Below are positions 52,007 through 59,455 of a stretch of DNA of 64,000 nt, piece after piece (within the stretch, counting starts at the first letter, position 1; every line of letters starts with the position of its first letter). Source of the DNA: Haloarchaeobius sp. HME9146 (GTDB lineage Archaea > Halobacteriota > Halobacteria > Halobacteriales > Natrialbaceae); contig NZ_JAODVR010000002.1 in assembly GCF_025399835.1 (NCBI RefSeq), forward strand, positions 372,001 through 436,000, written 5' to 3'. The notes beneath the pieces were generated by a model. The model did no database searches and was not told the DNA's origin. It saw only the letters and a program-made list of their open reading frames with translations. The position numbers were made by a program, and so were the translations under genes.

Positions 52007-52810
52007 CTACCGGGCTTCGCTGGAGCCGCCGATTCCCGCCTCGAACGCGGCGACCAGTTCGTCGGTCGCCTCCCGCAGGAACTTCGCATCGTAGCCGACG
52101 ATAGCGAAGTCGAACCCGGAGTCGAGCCACTCCTCAAGCTGGTCGGGAGCAGTCGCGAACACACCGACAGGGACGCCCTCGGCTTCGGCGGCGTCGAGAA
52201 CCGTTCCGACCGCATCCTCGAACTCGGAAGCCGAGAAGTCGAGGTGGCAGTCCAGTGCCGCCGAGAGGTCCGCCGGGCCGACGAACAGGGCATCGACGCC
52301 GTCGACGGCGGCGATCTCGGTGGCGTTGTCGACAGCGTCGCGGGTCTCGACCTGGATTATCCGCGTCAGCGCCTCGTCCGCGGCGTCGATGTATGCCGGA
52401 AGCGTCCGACCGTAGTTCGAGGCCCGCCCAGCACCGGTCCCGCGCATGCCCGCAGGCGGATACGTCGAGGCCTCTACGACCTGTGCTGCCTCGGCGGGCG
52501 TGTCGACCCGCGGGACGAGCAACCCACCGGCACCGGTGTCGAGAACGCGCTTGATCGCGACCTGGTCGGCCGAGGGTGGGCGAACCAGCGGGACCGTCTC
52601 ACCGGGCGTGACCGAAACCGCGCGCACGAGGTTCTCGACGGTCTCGATGCTCATCGACGCGTGCTCCATGTCGATAGTGACGAAGTCCAGGGCTGCATCT
52701 GCGGTTATCTCGGCGACCGCCGGGTGACCGATAGAGACCCAGCCACCGACGACGGGCTCGCGGGCTCGCATCGACTCGCGGAGTGCTGCGGCATCGTGAA
52801 GATGTTCCAT
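52007..52810 (-). CDS. HpcH/HpaI aldolase family protein
   Basis: The 267-aa class II-type pyruvate aldolase has GGWVSIGHPAVAEITADAALDFVTIDMEHA at the N-terminus. KRVLDTGAGGLLVPRVDTPAEA follows, and the metal site lies around IIQVETRDAVDN and DALFVGPADLS. Such enzymes cleave 2-keto-3-deoxy sugar acids or 2,4-dihydroxyhept-2-ene-dioate into pyruvate and an aldehyde; the true substrate is unknown. It has its own promoter region, with CGATAAG about 27 nt upstream of ATG 52810. Confidence 0.87.
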   Translation of the reverse strand: MEHLHDAAALRESMRAREPVVGGWVSIGHPAVAEITADAALDFVTIDMEHASMSIETVENLVRAVSVTPGETVPLVRPPSADQVAIKRVLDTGAGGLLVPRVDTPAEAAQVVEASTYPPAGMRGTGAGRASNYGRTLPAYIDAADEALTRIIQVETRDAVDNATEIAAVDGVDALFVGPADLSAALDCHLDFSASEFEDAVGTVLDAAEAEGVPVGVFATAPDQLEEWLDSGFDFAIVGYDAKFLREATDELVAAFEAGIGGSSEAR

Positions 52811-52981
52811 GAGGGCACACACTCGTTCTGATGGCTTATCGGTACGGTCTCAGTGGGGGAGTTTGCGACAGAAACAAAAAATGTAAGATATATGTTTTAT
52901 CGAGTCAGAACTGGACTGAATCAGCGTGTCGTGGACACCCGCGCCGATATGCTTTTGAGCGTGGCTCTCTCGGGTGGAAGC

Positions 52982-53176
52982 ATGCGCCAGAACTTCCTCT
53001 CGATACTCTTCGCGCTCGATACCATCCTTCTCGTGCTCCTGGCGATCGGGTACCAGTTCACCGAGCCTGGAACGGCCGAACGCGCCATCTCGCTCGCCTC
53101 GTTCGGGATAATCCTGGCCACACTCGCCGGGCTTGGCATCGCGATTCGACGAGGAACAGAGTTTTACGAGCCCTGA
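52982..53176 (+). CDS. Small membrane protein, 64 aa
   Basis: Two hydrophobic segments are visible: FLSILFALDTILLVLLAIGY and ISLASFGIILATLAGLGIAI. A short polar loop lies between them and RRGTEFYEP ends the chain. ATG 52982 starts a leaderless reading, with ATGCTTTTG near 52950-52958 as the TATA region. The function is unknown. The 150 bp after it are AT-rich and hold the promoter of the glucan operon. Confidence 0.65.
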   Translation: MRQNFLSILFALDTILLVLLAIGYQFTEPGTAERAISLASFGIILATLAGLGIAIRRGTEFYEP

Positions 53177-53239
53177 ACCACGCTATTCTCTCGCGCTGGC
53201 CCCGACAGCGCCCAGATTCGTCCGTTGAACCCGGTTCGC

Positions 53240-53300
53240 AATTATGTCAACGTAATTATTTATTGGGCCACTACATCTAAAACATCATCGAAAATACATA
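53240..53300 (+). promoter_or_regulatory. AT-rich promoter region of the glucan-utilisation operon
   Basis: ATACATA at 53294-53300 lies about 27-33 nt before ATG 53327 and is the candidate TATA box. Upstream, AATTA-N8-TAATT (53240-53244 with 53253-53257) is an inverted repeat that could bind a sugar-responsive regulator. The stretch is far richer in A+T than the rest of the window. Confidence 0.4.
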
Positions 53301-53326
53301 CATACCTGCCGGTTTTTGGTCGAGGT

Positions 53327-55147
53327 ATGTCCGAACACCACACGGACGAAAGCGAACGAAACCTGCGAAAGACTCGACGTCGTTTCCTGCAAGCTGCAGG
53401 GGCGGCGGGCGCTGCCGGCCTCGCCGGCTGCGCCGGCTCGAACAAGGACACTGCCACCACCGCCGGCGACGATAACAACGGCGGTGGGGGTGGGGGTGGC
53501 GGTACCGGGACCCAGACCTCGAAAGACGAACTGCCGATGACCGACCGGACGTTCGTCACCGCGACGGCTGACGTCCCGAAGGACATGCAGTTCAACCCGT
53601 ACGGCCAGAAGTACCCCGAGCGCATCGCACTGGCGCTGTTCGAGAACCTGCTCTACGTCAACGAGGCGACGAGCAAGTTCATGCCGGGTATCCTCGAATC
53701 GTGGGACATCGGGAGCGAGACGGTCACGCTCTCCGTCCGCGATGGCTACCACTGGCACAACGGCAACGAGATCACCGCCGAAGACGTTGCGTTCAAGCTG
53801 AAGCTCGAAATCTACGACGGCGCAGCCATCGGGAACATCGTCAACGCCGAGGACGTCTCGGTCGTCGACGACTCGACCCTCGAACTCGGCCTCCAGCGCT
53901 CCGTCTCCTCCGAGGTCTTCCTCTACTCGCTCAAGCCCATCGCACTCGACACGCCCCGCGACACGTTCGAGGAGTTCCTCGACGCCTACGAGTCGGACGG
54001 CGAGGCACCCGGCCTGACCGAGCTCACCATCGACGAGCCGAACGGCAGCGGGCCGTTCAAACTCGTCCGGGCGGAGAACCAGGAGGTCGTCGCCGAGCGC
54101 TTCACGGACCACCCTGACGCGGACAACATCAACTTCCCGCGGATGAAGTGGAACTACCTCCAGTCCAACCAGAAGCAGTGGCAGGCACTGCGCACCGACA
54201 CGGTCGACGGGATCGACAACGTGTTCACGCCCAGCAACATCGCGGAGTCCTACGGCGACCACGTCCGCGAGATTCCGATGCCCGCCAACTGGGGGATGGG
54301 CATCATGTTCAACCACGAGCACGAGCACTACAGCCAGCAGAACGTCAAGCGCGCGATCCAGTACGTCATCGACCGCCAGAAGCTCGCACAGAGCGCGGGC
54401 TCGAAGATGCACGTGCCGGTCGAGGTCCCGAGTGGCCTCCCGGGCAACTTCAACGGCAGCTACAAGAACTGGCTCGGTGACAGCCTCTCGAAGTTCGACA
54501 AGTACGAGCCGAACACGGACAAGGCCGCGTCGCTCCTGCGTGAGGCAGGCTTCGAGAAGAACAACGGGACCTGGGTCGACGCCAAGGGCAAGACGCTGAA
54601 GTTCCCGTACAAGATTCCGGCGGGCTGGAACGACTGGACGGCCGGTGGCCAGTCCATCGTCCAGGACCTGAACGACTTCGGCATCGAAGCCTCGCTCAAC
54701 CCGAGCCAGTCCTACTGGGGCGACATCTACGGCAACCAGAACTACACGGTCGCCGGCCTCGGCTGGGCTGACGGGAAGGTCTACCCGTACTTCACCCTCA
54801 ACAAGCTGCTGAACGGCTTCCGTTCGCGGACCATCCTGAAGTTCCCGCGCGAGGTCGAGGTCTCGCCGCTCGGCCAGCCGAACGGCTCGAAGCGGACCGT
54901 CAACCTCGAATCCGAAGTGAAGGAACTGGCCGGGCTGACCGGCGAGGAAGCGATGCAGAAGACCCAGGAGCTCGCGTGGGTCGTCAACCGGCACCTCCCG
55001 ATGGCGCCGCTCATGGAGAAACTCGACCAGTCCTGGCTGACGACCGACAACTGGGAGACCATCAAGAAGAACGACGAGGACGCCATCGTCGACTGGCCGC
55101 CGTACTACCTGCCGCGCGAGGGGAAGCTCACGGCCAAGCCCAAGTGA
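53327..55147 (+). CDS. Dpp/Opp-family substrate-binding lipoprotein, probable beta-glucan oligosaccharide binder
   Basis: The 606-aa lipoprotein has a Tat signal (TRRRFLQAAGAAGAAGLAGC), a lipobox Cys near residue 36 and a Gly-rich tether. The mature part is the family 5 (DppA/OppA) binding fold: RIALALFENLLYVNEATSKFMPGILESWDI, then VRDGYHWHNGNEITAEDVAFKLKL and NVKRAIQYVIDRQKLAQ. Family members bind peptides or, in Thermotoga and Pyrococcus, beta-linked oligosaccharides such as cellobiose. Enzymes encoded in the same operon make the latter likely here. It lies 6 nt before the first permease. Confidence 0.88.
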   Translation: MSEHHTDESERNLRKTRRRFLQAAGAAGAAGLAGCAGSNKDTATTAGDDNNGGGGGGGGTGTQTSKDELPMTDRTFVTATADVPKDMQFNPYGQKYPERIALALFENLLYVNEATSKFMPGILESWDIGSETVTLSVRDGYHWHNGNEITAEDVAFKLKLEIYDGAAIGNIVNAEDVSVVDDSTLELGLQRSVSSEVFLYSLKPIALDTPRDTFEEFLDAYESDGEAPGLTELTIDEPNGSGPFKLVRAENQEVVAERFTDHPDADNINFPRMKWNYLQSNQKQWQALRTDTVDGIDNVFTPSNIAESYGDHVREIPMPANWGMGIMFNHEHEHYSQQNVKRAIQYVIDRQKLAQSAGSKMHVPVEVPSGLPGNFNGSYKNWLGDSLSKFDKYEPNTDKAASLLREAGFEKNNGTWVDAKGKTLKFPYKIPAGWNDWTAGGQSIVQDLNDFGIEASLNPSQSYWGDIYGNQNYTVAGLGWADGKVYPYFTLNKLLNGFRSRTILKFPREVEVSPLGQPNGSKRTVNLESEVKELAGLTGEEAMQKTQELAWVVNRHLPMAPLMEKLDQSWLTTDNWETIKKNDEDAIVDWPPYYLPREGKLTAKPK

Positions 55148-55153
55148 GAGCTG

Positions 55154-56179
55154 ATGTACGAGTACTTCGTCAAGCGAACAGCGCAGGCGCTGTTTACAGC
55201 GCTCTTCGTCCTGTCGCTCTCGTTCGCACTGGTTCGGCTCATGCCGGGTAACCCGGCCGACCAGCTCCGCGGCCAGCTCATCCGGAACAACCCCGACCTC
55301 TCCCAACAGGAGATCAACCGGAAGGTCGAGAACTTCATCAACATCGACCTCACCAAGCCGCTTCACGAGCAGTACGTCGAGTACGTCGTAGGTATCTTGC
55401 AGGGCGACCTCGGCCGGTCGATCAGCCAGAACGCACCGGTGTCGGAGATACTTGGCGAGGCACTCCCGTGGACGGTGTTCGCGTTCTCCACCGCCATCGG
55501 CCTGATGTTCACCGTCGGCATCGCGCTCGGTGCCATCATGGCCTACTGGGAAGGCAGCCGCTTCGACATGAGTGTGACCGGCGTCGGTATCGTCCTGAAC
55601 TCGACGCCGAACTACGTGACCGCACTGCTGTTCCTCTACGTGTTCGGGTTCACGCTGGGATGGTTCCCGACGAACGGGCACTACTCCTCACAGGTCGCGC
55701 CCATCGTCGACCCGCTCCAGCCGGTCGCGACGTTCCAGTTCGTCGCCGACGCGTTCTACCACGCGACGCTGATAATCGCGGCGGTCGTCATCACCGGCTT
55801 CGGTGGTGTCGCACTCGGGATGCGCGGGAACAGCATTCAGGTCCTCGGTGAGGACTACCTCCGGGTCGCCCGTCTTCGCGGCCTCTCGGACACCCGCATC
55901 GCCCTGCGCTACGTCGCCCGCAACGCGATCTTGCCGATGTACACCGGGATACTCCTGTCCTTTGGAGCCGTCATCGGTGGCTCGGCGATCCTCGAAGAGA
56001 TCTTCGTCTACCCGGGGCTCGGCTACTACATCGTCGCGGCCGTCGAGACACGCGATTACCCGCTGATGATGGGGACGTTCGTGCTCATCACGCTCGCCGT
56101 CGTCACCGGCGCGTTCATCGCCGACCTGACCTACGGCCTCGTCGACCCGCGCGTTACGACCGGAGGTGACGCCCAGTGA
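55154..56179 (+). CDS. ABC transporter permease, DppB type
   Basis: The 341-aa permease begins YFVKRTAQALFTALFVLSLSFALVRLMPGNPADQ, the DppB N-terminus, followed by about five more helices. The coupling loop is EDYLRVARLRGLSDTRIALRYVARNAILP. It forms a heterodimer channel with the next gene. The GGAGGTGA site of the next gene lies in its last codons. Confidence 0.9.
   Translation: MYEYFVKRTAQALFTALFVLSLSFALVRLMPGNPADQLRGQLIRNNPDLSQQEINRKVENFINIDLTKPLHEQYVEYVVGILQGDLGRSISQNAPVSEILGEALPWTVFAFSTAIGLMFTVGIALGAIMAYWEGSRFDMSVTGVGIVLNSTPNYVTALLFLYVFGFTLGWFPTNGHYSSQVAPIVDPLQPVATFQFVADAFYHATLIIAAVVITGFGGVALGMRGNSIQVLGEDYLRVARLRGLSDTRIALRYVARNAILPMYTGILLSFGAVIGGSAILEEIFVYPGLGYYIVAAVETRDYPLMMGTFVLITLAVVTGAFIADLTYGLVDPRVTTGGDAQ
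56162..56169 (+). promoter_or_regulatory. Shine-Dalgarno GGAGGTGA deciding the GTG start of the second permease
   Basis: The site lies 6 nt before GTG 56176 and makes this the start rather than ATG 56194. The GTG overlaps the upstream stop as GTGA. Confidence 0.65.
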
Positions 56180-57288
56180 GCCGGGAGAACCAGATGAGTA
56201 ACTTCCCGGACGACCCCAGCGGGTTCAGCACGGTGGCCGACTCCTCGCTGAGCCGGATGGACCGGCTCCAGAAGGTGTTCGACCTCTGGCTCGCGGCACC
56301 GGCGAAGGTCGTCTGGAACGACGTCCGTGCCCGCATCGGGACGGCGCTCGTCCTCGGGTTCATCCTCATCGGCGTCTTCGGCCCGACCGTCGTCGTGGAG
56401 CCGCGCATCGGCCAGGCACCCCTGCTGTTGGGGCCGTTCCACGGTGGCATCATCGGCGGGAGCTGGTACGAGTTCACGAGCATGTCGCTGTTCGGTGTCT
56501 CGGTCCCCTGGATGGCCTTCTACTGGCCGCTCGGGACCGACAACATCGGTCGCGGCATCCTCGAGCAGGCCGTCTACGCGACCCCGCGGATGCTCCAGAT
56601 GATCACGAGTGCTGGCCTCTTCGTCACCATCCTCGGGACGAGCGTCGGGGCGCTCGCCGGCTATTCCGGTGGTCGTCTCGACCAGGGGCTCTCGACCATC
56701 ATCGACATCGTGATGACGCTCCCGGGGCTGCCCATCCTGCTCATCCTGGTTGCACTGTTGCAACCGGAGGACCCCATCGTCCTCGGTATCGTCCTGTCCC
56801 TGCAGGGCTGGGCCGGGATGGCTCGCGCCATCCGGTCGCAGGTCCTGACCCTCCGGTCGACCTCCTACGTGGAGGCCGCGAGGGCCATGGGGCTGTCGAC
56901 GCCGAGCATCGTCGGCAAGGAAATCGTCCCGAACATCATGCCGTTCGTGATGATCAACATGGTCGGCGCGATGCGGAACGTCATCTTCGCCTCAGTCGGC
57001 CTGTACTTCCTCGGCCTCCTACCGTTCTCGAAGGTCGTGAACTGGGGCGTCATGCTCCAGCTGGCCTACTCGAACGGTGGGATGCTGACGCTCGATGCCG
57101 CCCACTGGCTCATCGTCCCGATGCTCTGCATCATCCTGCTCTCGATGGGTCTCATCCTGTTCGCGCAGGGGATGGACCGCGTGTTCAACCCACGCGTCCG
57201 GGCTCGCCACGCGAAGTCGACCGGCGACGAGGACGGGGACCCCGCCGAGGCGTCCAGCGCGTCCACGACCGTCGGAGGTGAACTATGA
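56176..57288 (+). CDS. ABC transporter permease, DppC type
   Basis: The 370-aa permease has a long cytoplasmic N-terminus before the first helix (TALVLGFILIGVFGP). The family block IGRGILEQAVYATPRMLQM and the coupling loop STSYVEAARAMGLSTPSIVGKEIVPNIMPFVMINM follow. It pairs with the DppB-type permease. The C-terminal 30 residues are acidic and disordered. It overlaps the next gene as ATGA. Confidence 0.9.
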   Translation: MSRENQMSNFPDDPSGFSTVADSSLSRMDRLQKVFDLWLAAPAKVVWNDVRARIGTALVLGFILIGVFGPTVVVEPRIGQAPLLLGPFHGGIIGGSWYEFTSMSLFGVSVPWMAFYWPLGTDNIGRGILEQAVYATPRMLQMITSAGLFVTILGTSVGALAGYSGGRLDQGLSTIIDIVMTLPGLPILLILVALLQPEDPIVLGIVLSLQGWAGMARAIRSQVLTLRSTSYVEAARAMGLSTPSIVGKEIVPNIMPFVMINMVGAMRNVIFASVGLYFLGLLPFSKVVNWGVMLQLAYSNGGMLTLDAAHWLIVPMLCIILLSMGLILFAQGMDRVFNPRVRARHAKSTGDEDGDPAEASSASTTVGGEL

Positions 57289-58343
57289 GTAAGTCTACTG
57301 CAACGCGATCGACCACGACCGAATCGAGCGCCGAGGACGTCGTCCTCGAGTGCCGTGACCTCACCGTCTCGTTCAGCATGGAACGGGGGACGAGCCGCGT
57401 CCTCAACCAGGTCGAGATGGACATCCGTCGCGGCGAGATTCTCGGTATCGTCGGGGAGAGTGGTAGTGGCAAGTCGATGTTCGCATCGGCACTGCTGAAC
57501 GCCGTCGTCAACCCCGGTCGAACCGAGGGCACGATCAACTACTACCCCCGCGATGGCGAACCCGTCGACGTCCTCGACCTCGGCAAGCGCCCGCTTCGGG
57601 AGCTCCGCTGGGAGGACATCTCGATGGTGTTCCAGGGAGCGATGAGCTCGTTCAATCCGACGATGGACTTCCACGAGCACTTCGTCGAGACCCTGGAGGC
57701 ACACGACTACGACGTCGAAGCGGGAATCGAGAGAGCCGAAGAGCTCCTCGCGGACCTCTACCTCGACCCCGAGCGCGTCATGGATTCCTACCCACACGAA
57801 CTCTCGGGTGGGATGAAACAGCGGGCGCTCATCGCGCTCGCACTGGTGCTCGAACCGGAGGTGCTCGTGATGGACGAGCCGACGGCCGCACTGGACCTGC
57901 TCATGCAGCGCTCCATCATCAGCCTGCTGTCGGACCTTCGTGACAAGTACGACCTCACGATGGTGTTCATCACGCACGACCTGCCACTCGTGACGAAGCT
58001 GGCCGACCGCATCGGCGTGCTGTACGCGTTCGAGTTCGCGGAGGTCGGCGACACGGACGCGATGGTTCGCAACCCGCGACACCCCTACACCCGTGCTCTG
58101 CTCAACGCGACCCCGAACCTCGACGCACCGCTCTCGGAGATGCGCCCCATCGCCGGGTCCGCACCCGACCCAGTCGCCGTCCCGCCGGGCTGCCCGTACC
58201 ACGAACGGTGCCCGATGGCGACCAGCGAGTGCGAGGACTCGAAACCCGCCATGGAGCCCGTCTCGGAGACGCACGACGTCGCCTGCCACCACTGGGAGGA
58301 CATCGACGACGAGATATCGCTCTCGACGGGGGTGCAGCGATGA
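57285..58343 (+). CDS. ABC transporter ATPase, DppD type
   Basis: The 352-aa ATPase has Walker A GESGSGKSM, Q-loop VFQGAMSSFNP, signature ELSGGMKQR, Walker B VLVMDEPTAALD and H-switch FITHDL. The C-terminal oligopeptide-type extension has four Cys (GCPYHERCPMATSEC and VACHH), a pattern that in some DppD proteins binds an iron-sulfur cluster. GGAGGTGA at 57274-57281 precedes ATG 57285. It forms the motor with the next protein. Confidence 0.9.
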   Translation: MSKSTATRSTTTESSAEDVVLECRDLTVSFSMERGTSRVLNQVEMDIRRGEILGIVGESGSGKSMFASALLNAVVNPGRTEGTINYYPRDGEPVDVLDLGKRPLRELRWEDISMVFQGAMSSFNPTMDFHEHFVETLEAHDYDVEAGIERAEELLADLYLDPERVMDSYPHELSGGMKQRALIALALVLEPEVLVMDEPTAALDLLMQRSIISLLSDLRDKYDLTMVFITHDLPLVTKLADRIGVLYAFEFAEVGDTDAMVRNPRHPYTRALLNATPNLDAPLSEMRPIAGSAPDPVAVPPGCPYHERCPMATSECEDSKPAMEPVSETHDVACHHWEDIDDEISLSTGVQR

Positions 58344-59455
58344 GTACTGATACCCCACTCGAGGAGGACCCCCTGCAGTCGGACCAGCCGGTCCTCTCGA
58401 TGTCGAACGTCGACGTGCACTTCAAGAAGGAAGGCAGCGGCCTGAACCCCTTCGCGCACAGACCGACGGTTCGCGCCGTCGACGGTGTCGACCTCGAGAT
58501 CGAGCAGAACGACGTCGTCGCCATCGTCGGCGAGTCCGGCAGTGGCAAGACGACGCTCGGCAAGACCGCGGTCGGCCTGCAGAAGCCGACCAACGGCAGC
58601 GTCAACTACTGGGGACAGGACATCTGGGAGGCGAAGAAGTGGCGGTCGGACCCGGAGATTCCCTTCGAGGAGATCCGCCGCTCGCTCCAGATCATCCACC
58701 AGGACCCCGGCGCGTCGCTGAACCCGAACCGGACGGTGCTGTCCTCGCTGTCCGCACCGCTGAAGCGGTGGCAGCCGAACCTCGGCTCCGAGGACCGCGA
58801 GGCACGCATCTTCCACTTCCTCGAACGCGTCGGGATGTCCCCGCCGCAGGACTACGCACACCGCTACCCACACCAGCTCTCGGGTGGCGAGAAACAACGC
58901 GTCGCGCTCATCCGTGCGCTGCTGATGAACCCCGACCTCATCCTCGCGGACGAGGCGGTCAGTGCGCTCGACGTGAGCCTCCGGGTCGAGATGATGGACC
59001 TGATGCTCGAGCTGCAGGAGCAGTTCGACACGTCGTTCCTGTTCATCAGTCACGACCTCTCGAACGCCCGGTACATCGCCGAACACGCCGGCGGGCGTCT
59101 CGGCGTGATGTACCTCGGCGAGCTGGTCGAGATCGGCCCGGTCGAGGAGGTTCTCGAGAACCCCCAGCATCCCTACACGAAGGTGCTGAAGTGGGCGACC
59201 CCGGAGCTCGGCATCGAAGAGGACGCATCGGGCCCGCCGGTCCGCGAGATAGACATCCCGGACCCGGTGAACCCACCGGCCGGCTGCCGGTTCCACACCC
59301 GGTGCCCGAACGCGACCGAACACTGCAAGACGGCTGCACCGGACGTGACGGCCGTCGACGGCGACGACAACGGCAAGCATCGCGTCGCCTGCTACCGCAC
59401 GACCGAGGACGACGCCTACTGGGATAGCGACCCGCTCGACGGAGCTGAGCTCTGA
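58340..59455 (+). CDS. ABC transporter ATPase, DppF type
   Basis: The 371-aa ATPase has Walker A GESGSGKTTL, signature LSGGEKQRV and H-switch FISHDL. The Walker B segment LILADEAVSALD carries Ala-Val where the usual motif has Pro-Thr after Glu. The C-terminal extension again has Cys (GCRFHTRCPNATEHC and VACYR). ATG 58340 overlaps the previous stop as ATGA. It completes a full SBP-BCDF importer directly ahead of the two glycosidases. Confidence 0.9.
   Translation: MSTDTPLEEDPLQSDQPVLSMSNVDVHFKKEGSGLNPFAHRPTVRAVDGVDLEIEQNDVVAIVGESGSGKTTLGKTAVGLQKPTNGSVNYWGQDIWEAKKWRSDPEIPFEEIRRSLQIIHQDPGASLNPNRTVLSSLSAPLKRWQPNLGSEDREARIFHFLERVGMSPPQDYAHRYPHQLSGGEKQRVALIRALLMNPDLILADEAVSALDVSLRVEMMDLMLELQEQFDTSFLFISHDLSNARYIAEHAGGRLGVMYLGELVEIGPVEEVLENPQHPYTKVLKWATPELGIEEDASGPPVREIDIPDPVNPPAGCRFHTRCPNATEHCKTAAPDVTAVDGDDNGKHRVACYRTTEDDAYWDSDPLDGAEL

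Noticed and set aside
53285-55681. A 798-codon open frame on the minus strand
   Set aside because: It lies opposite the binding-protein and permease genes, which have clear family motifs. Long antisense frames are expected in such GC-rich coding DNA.
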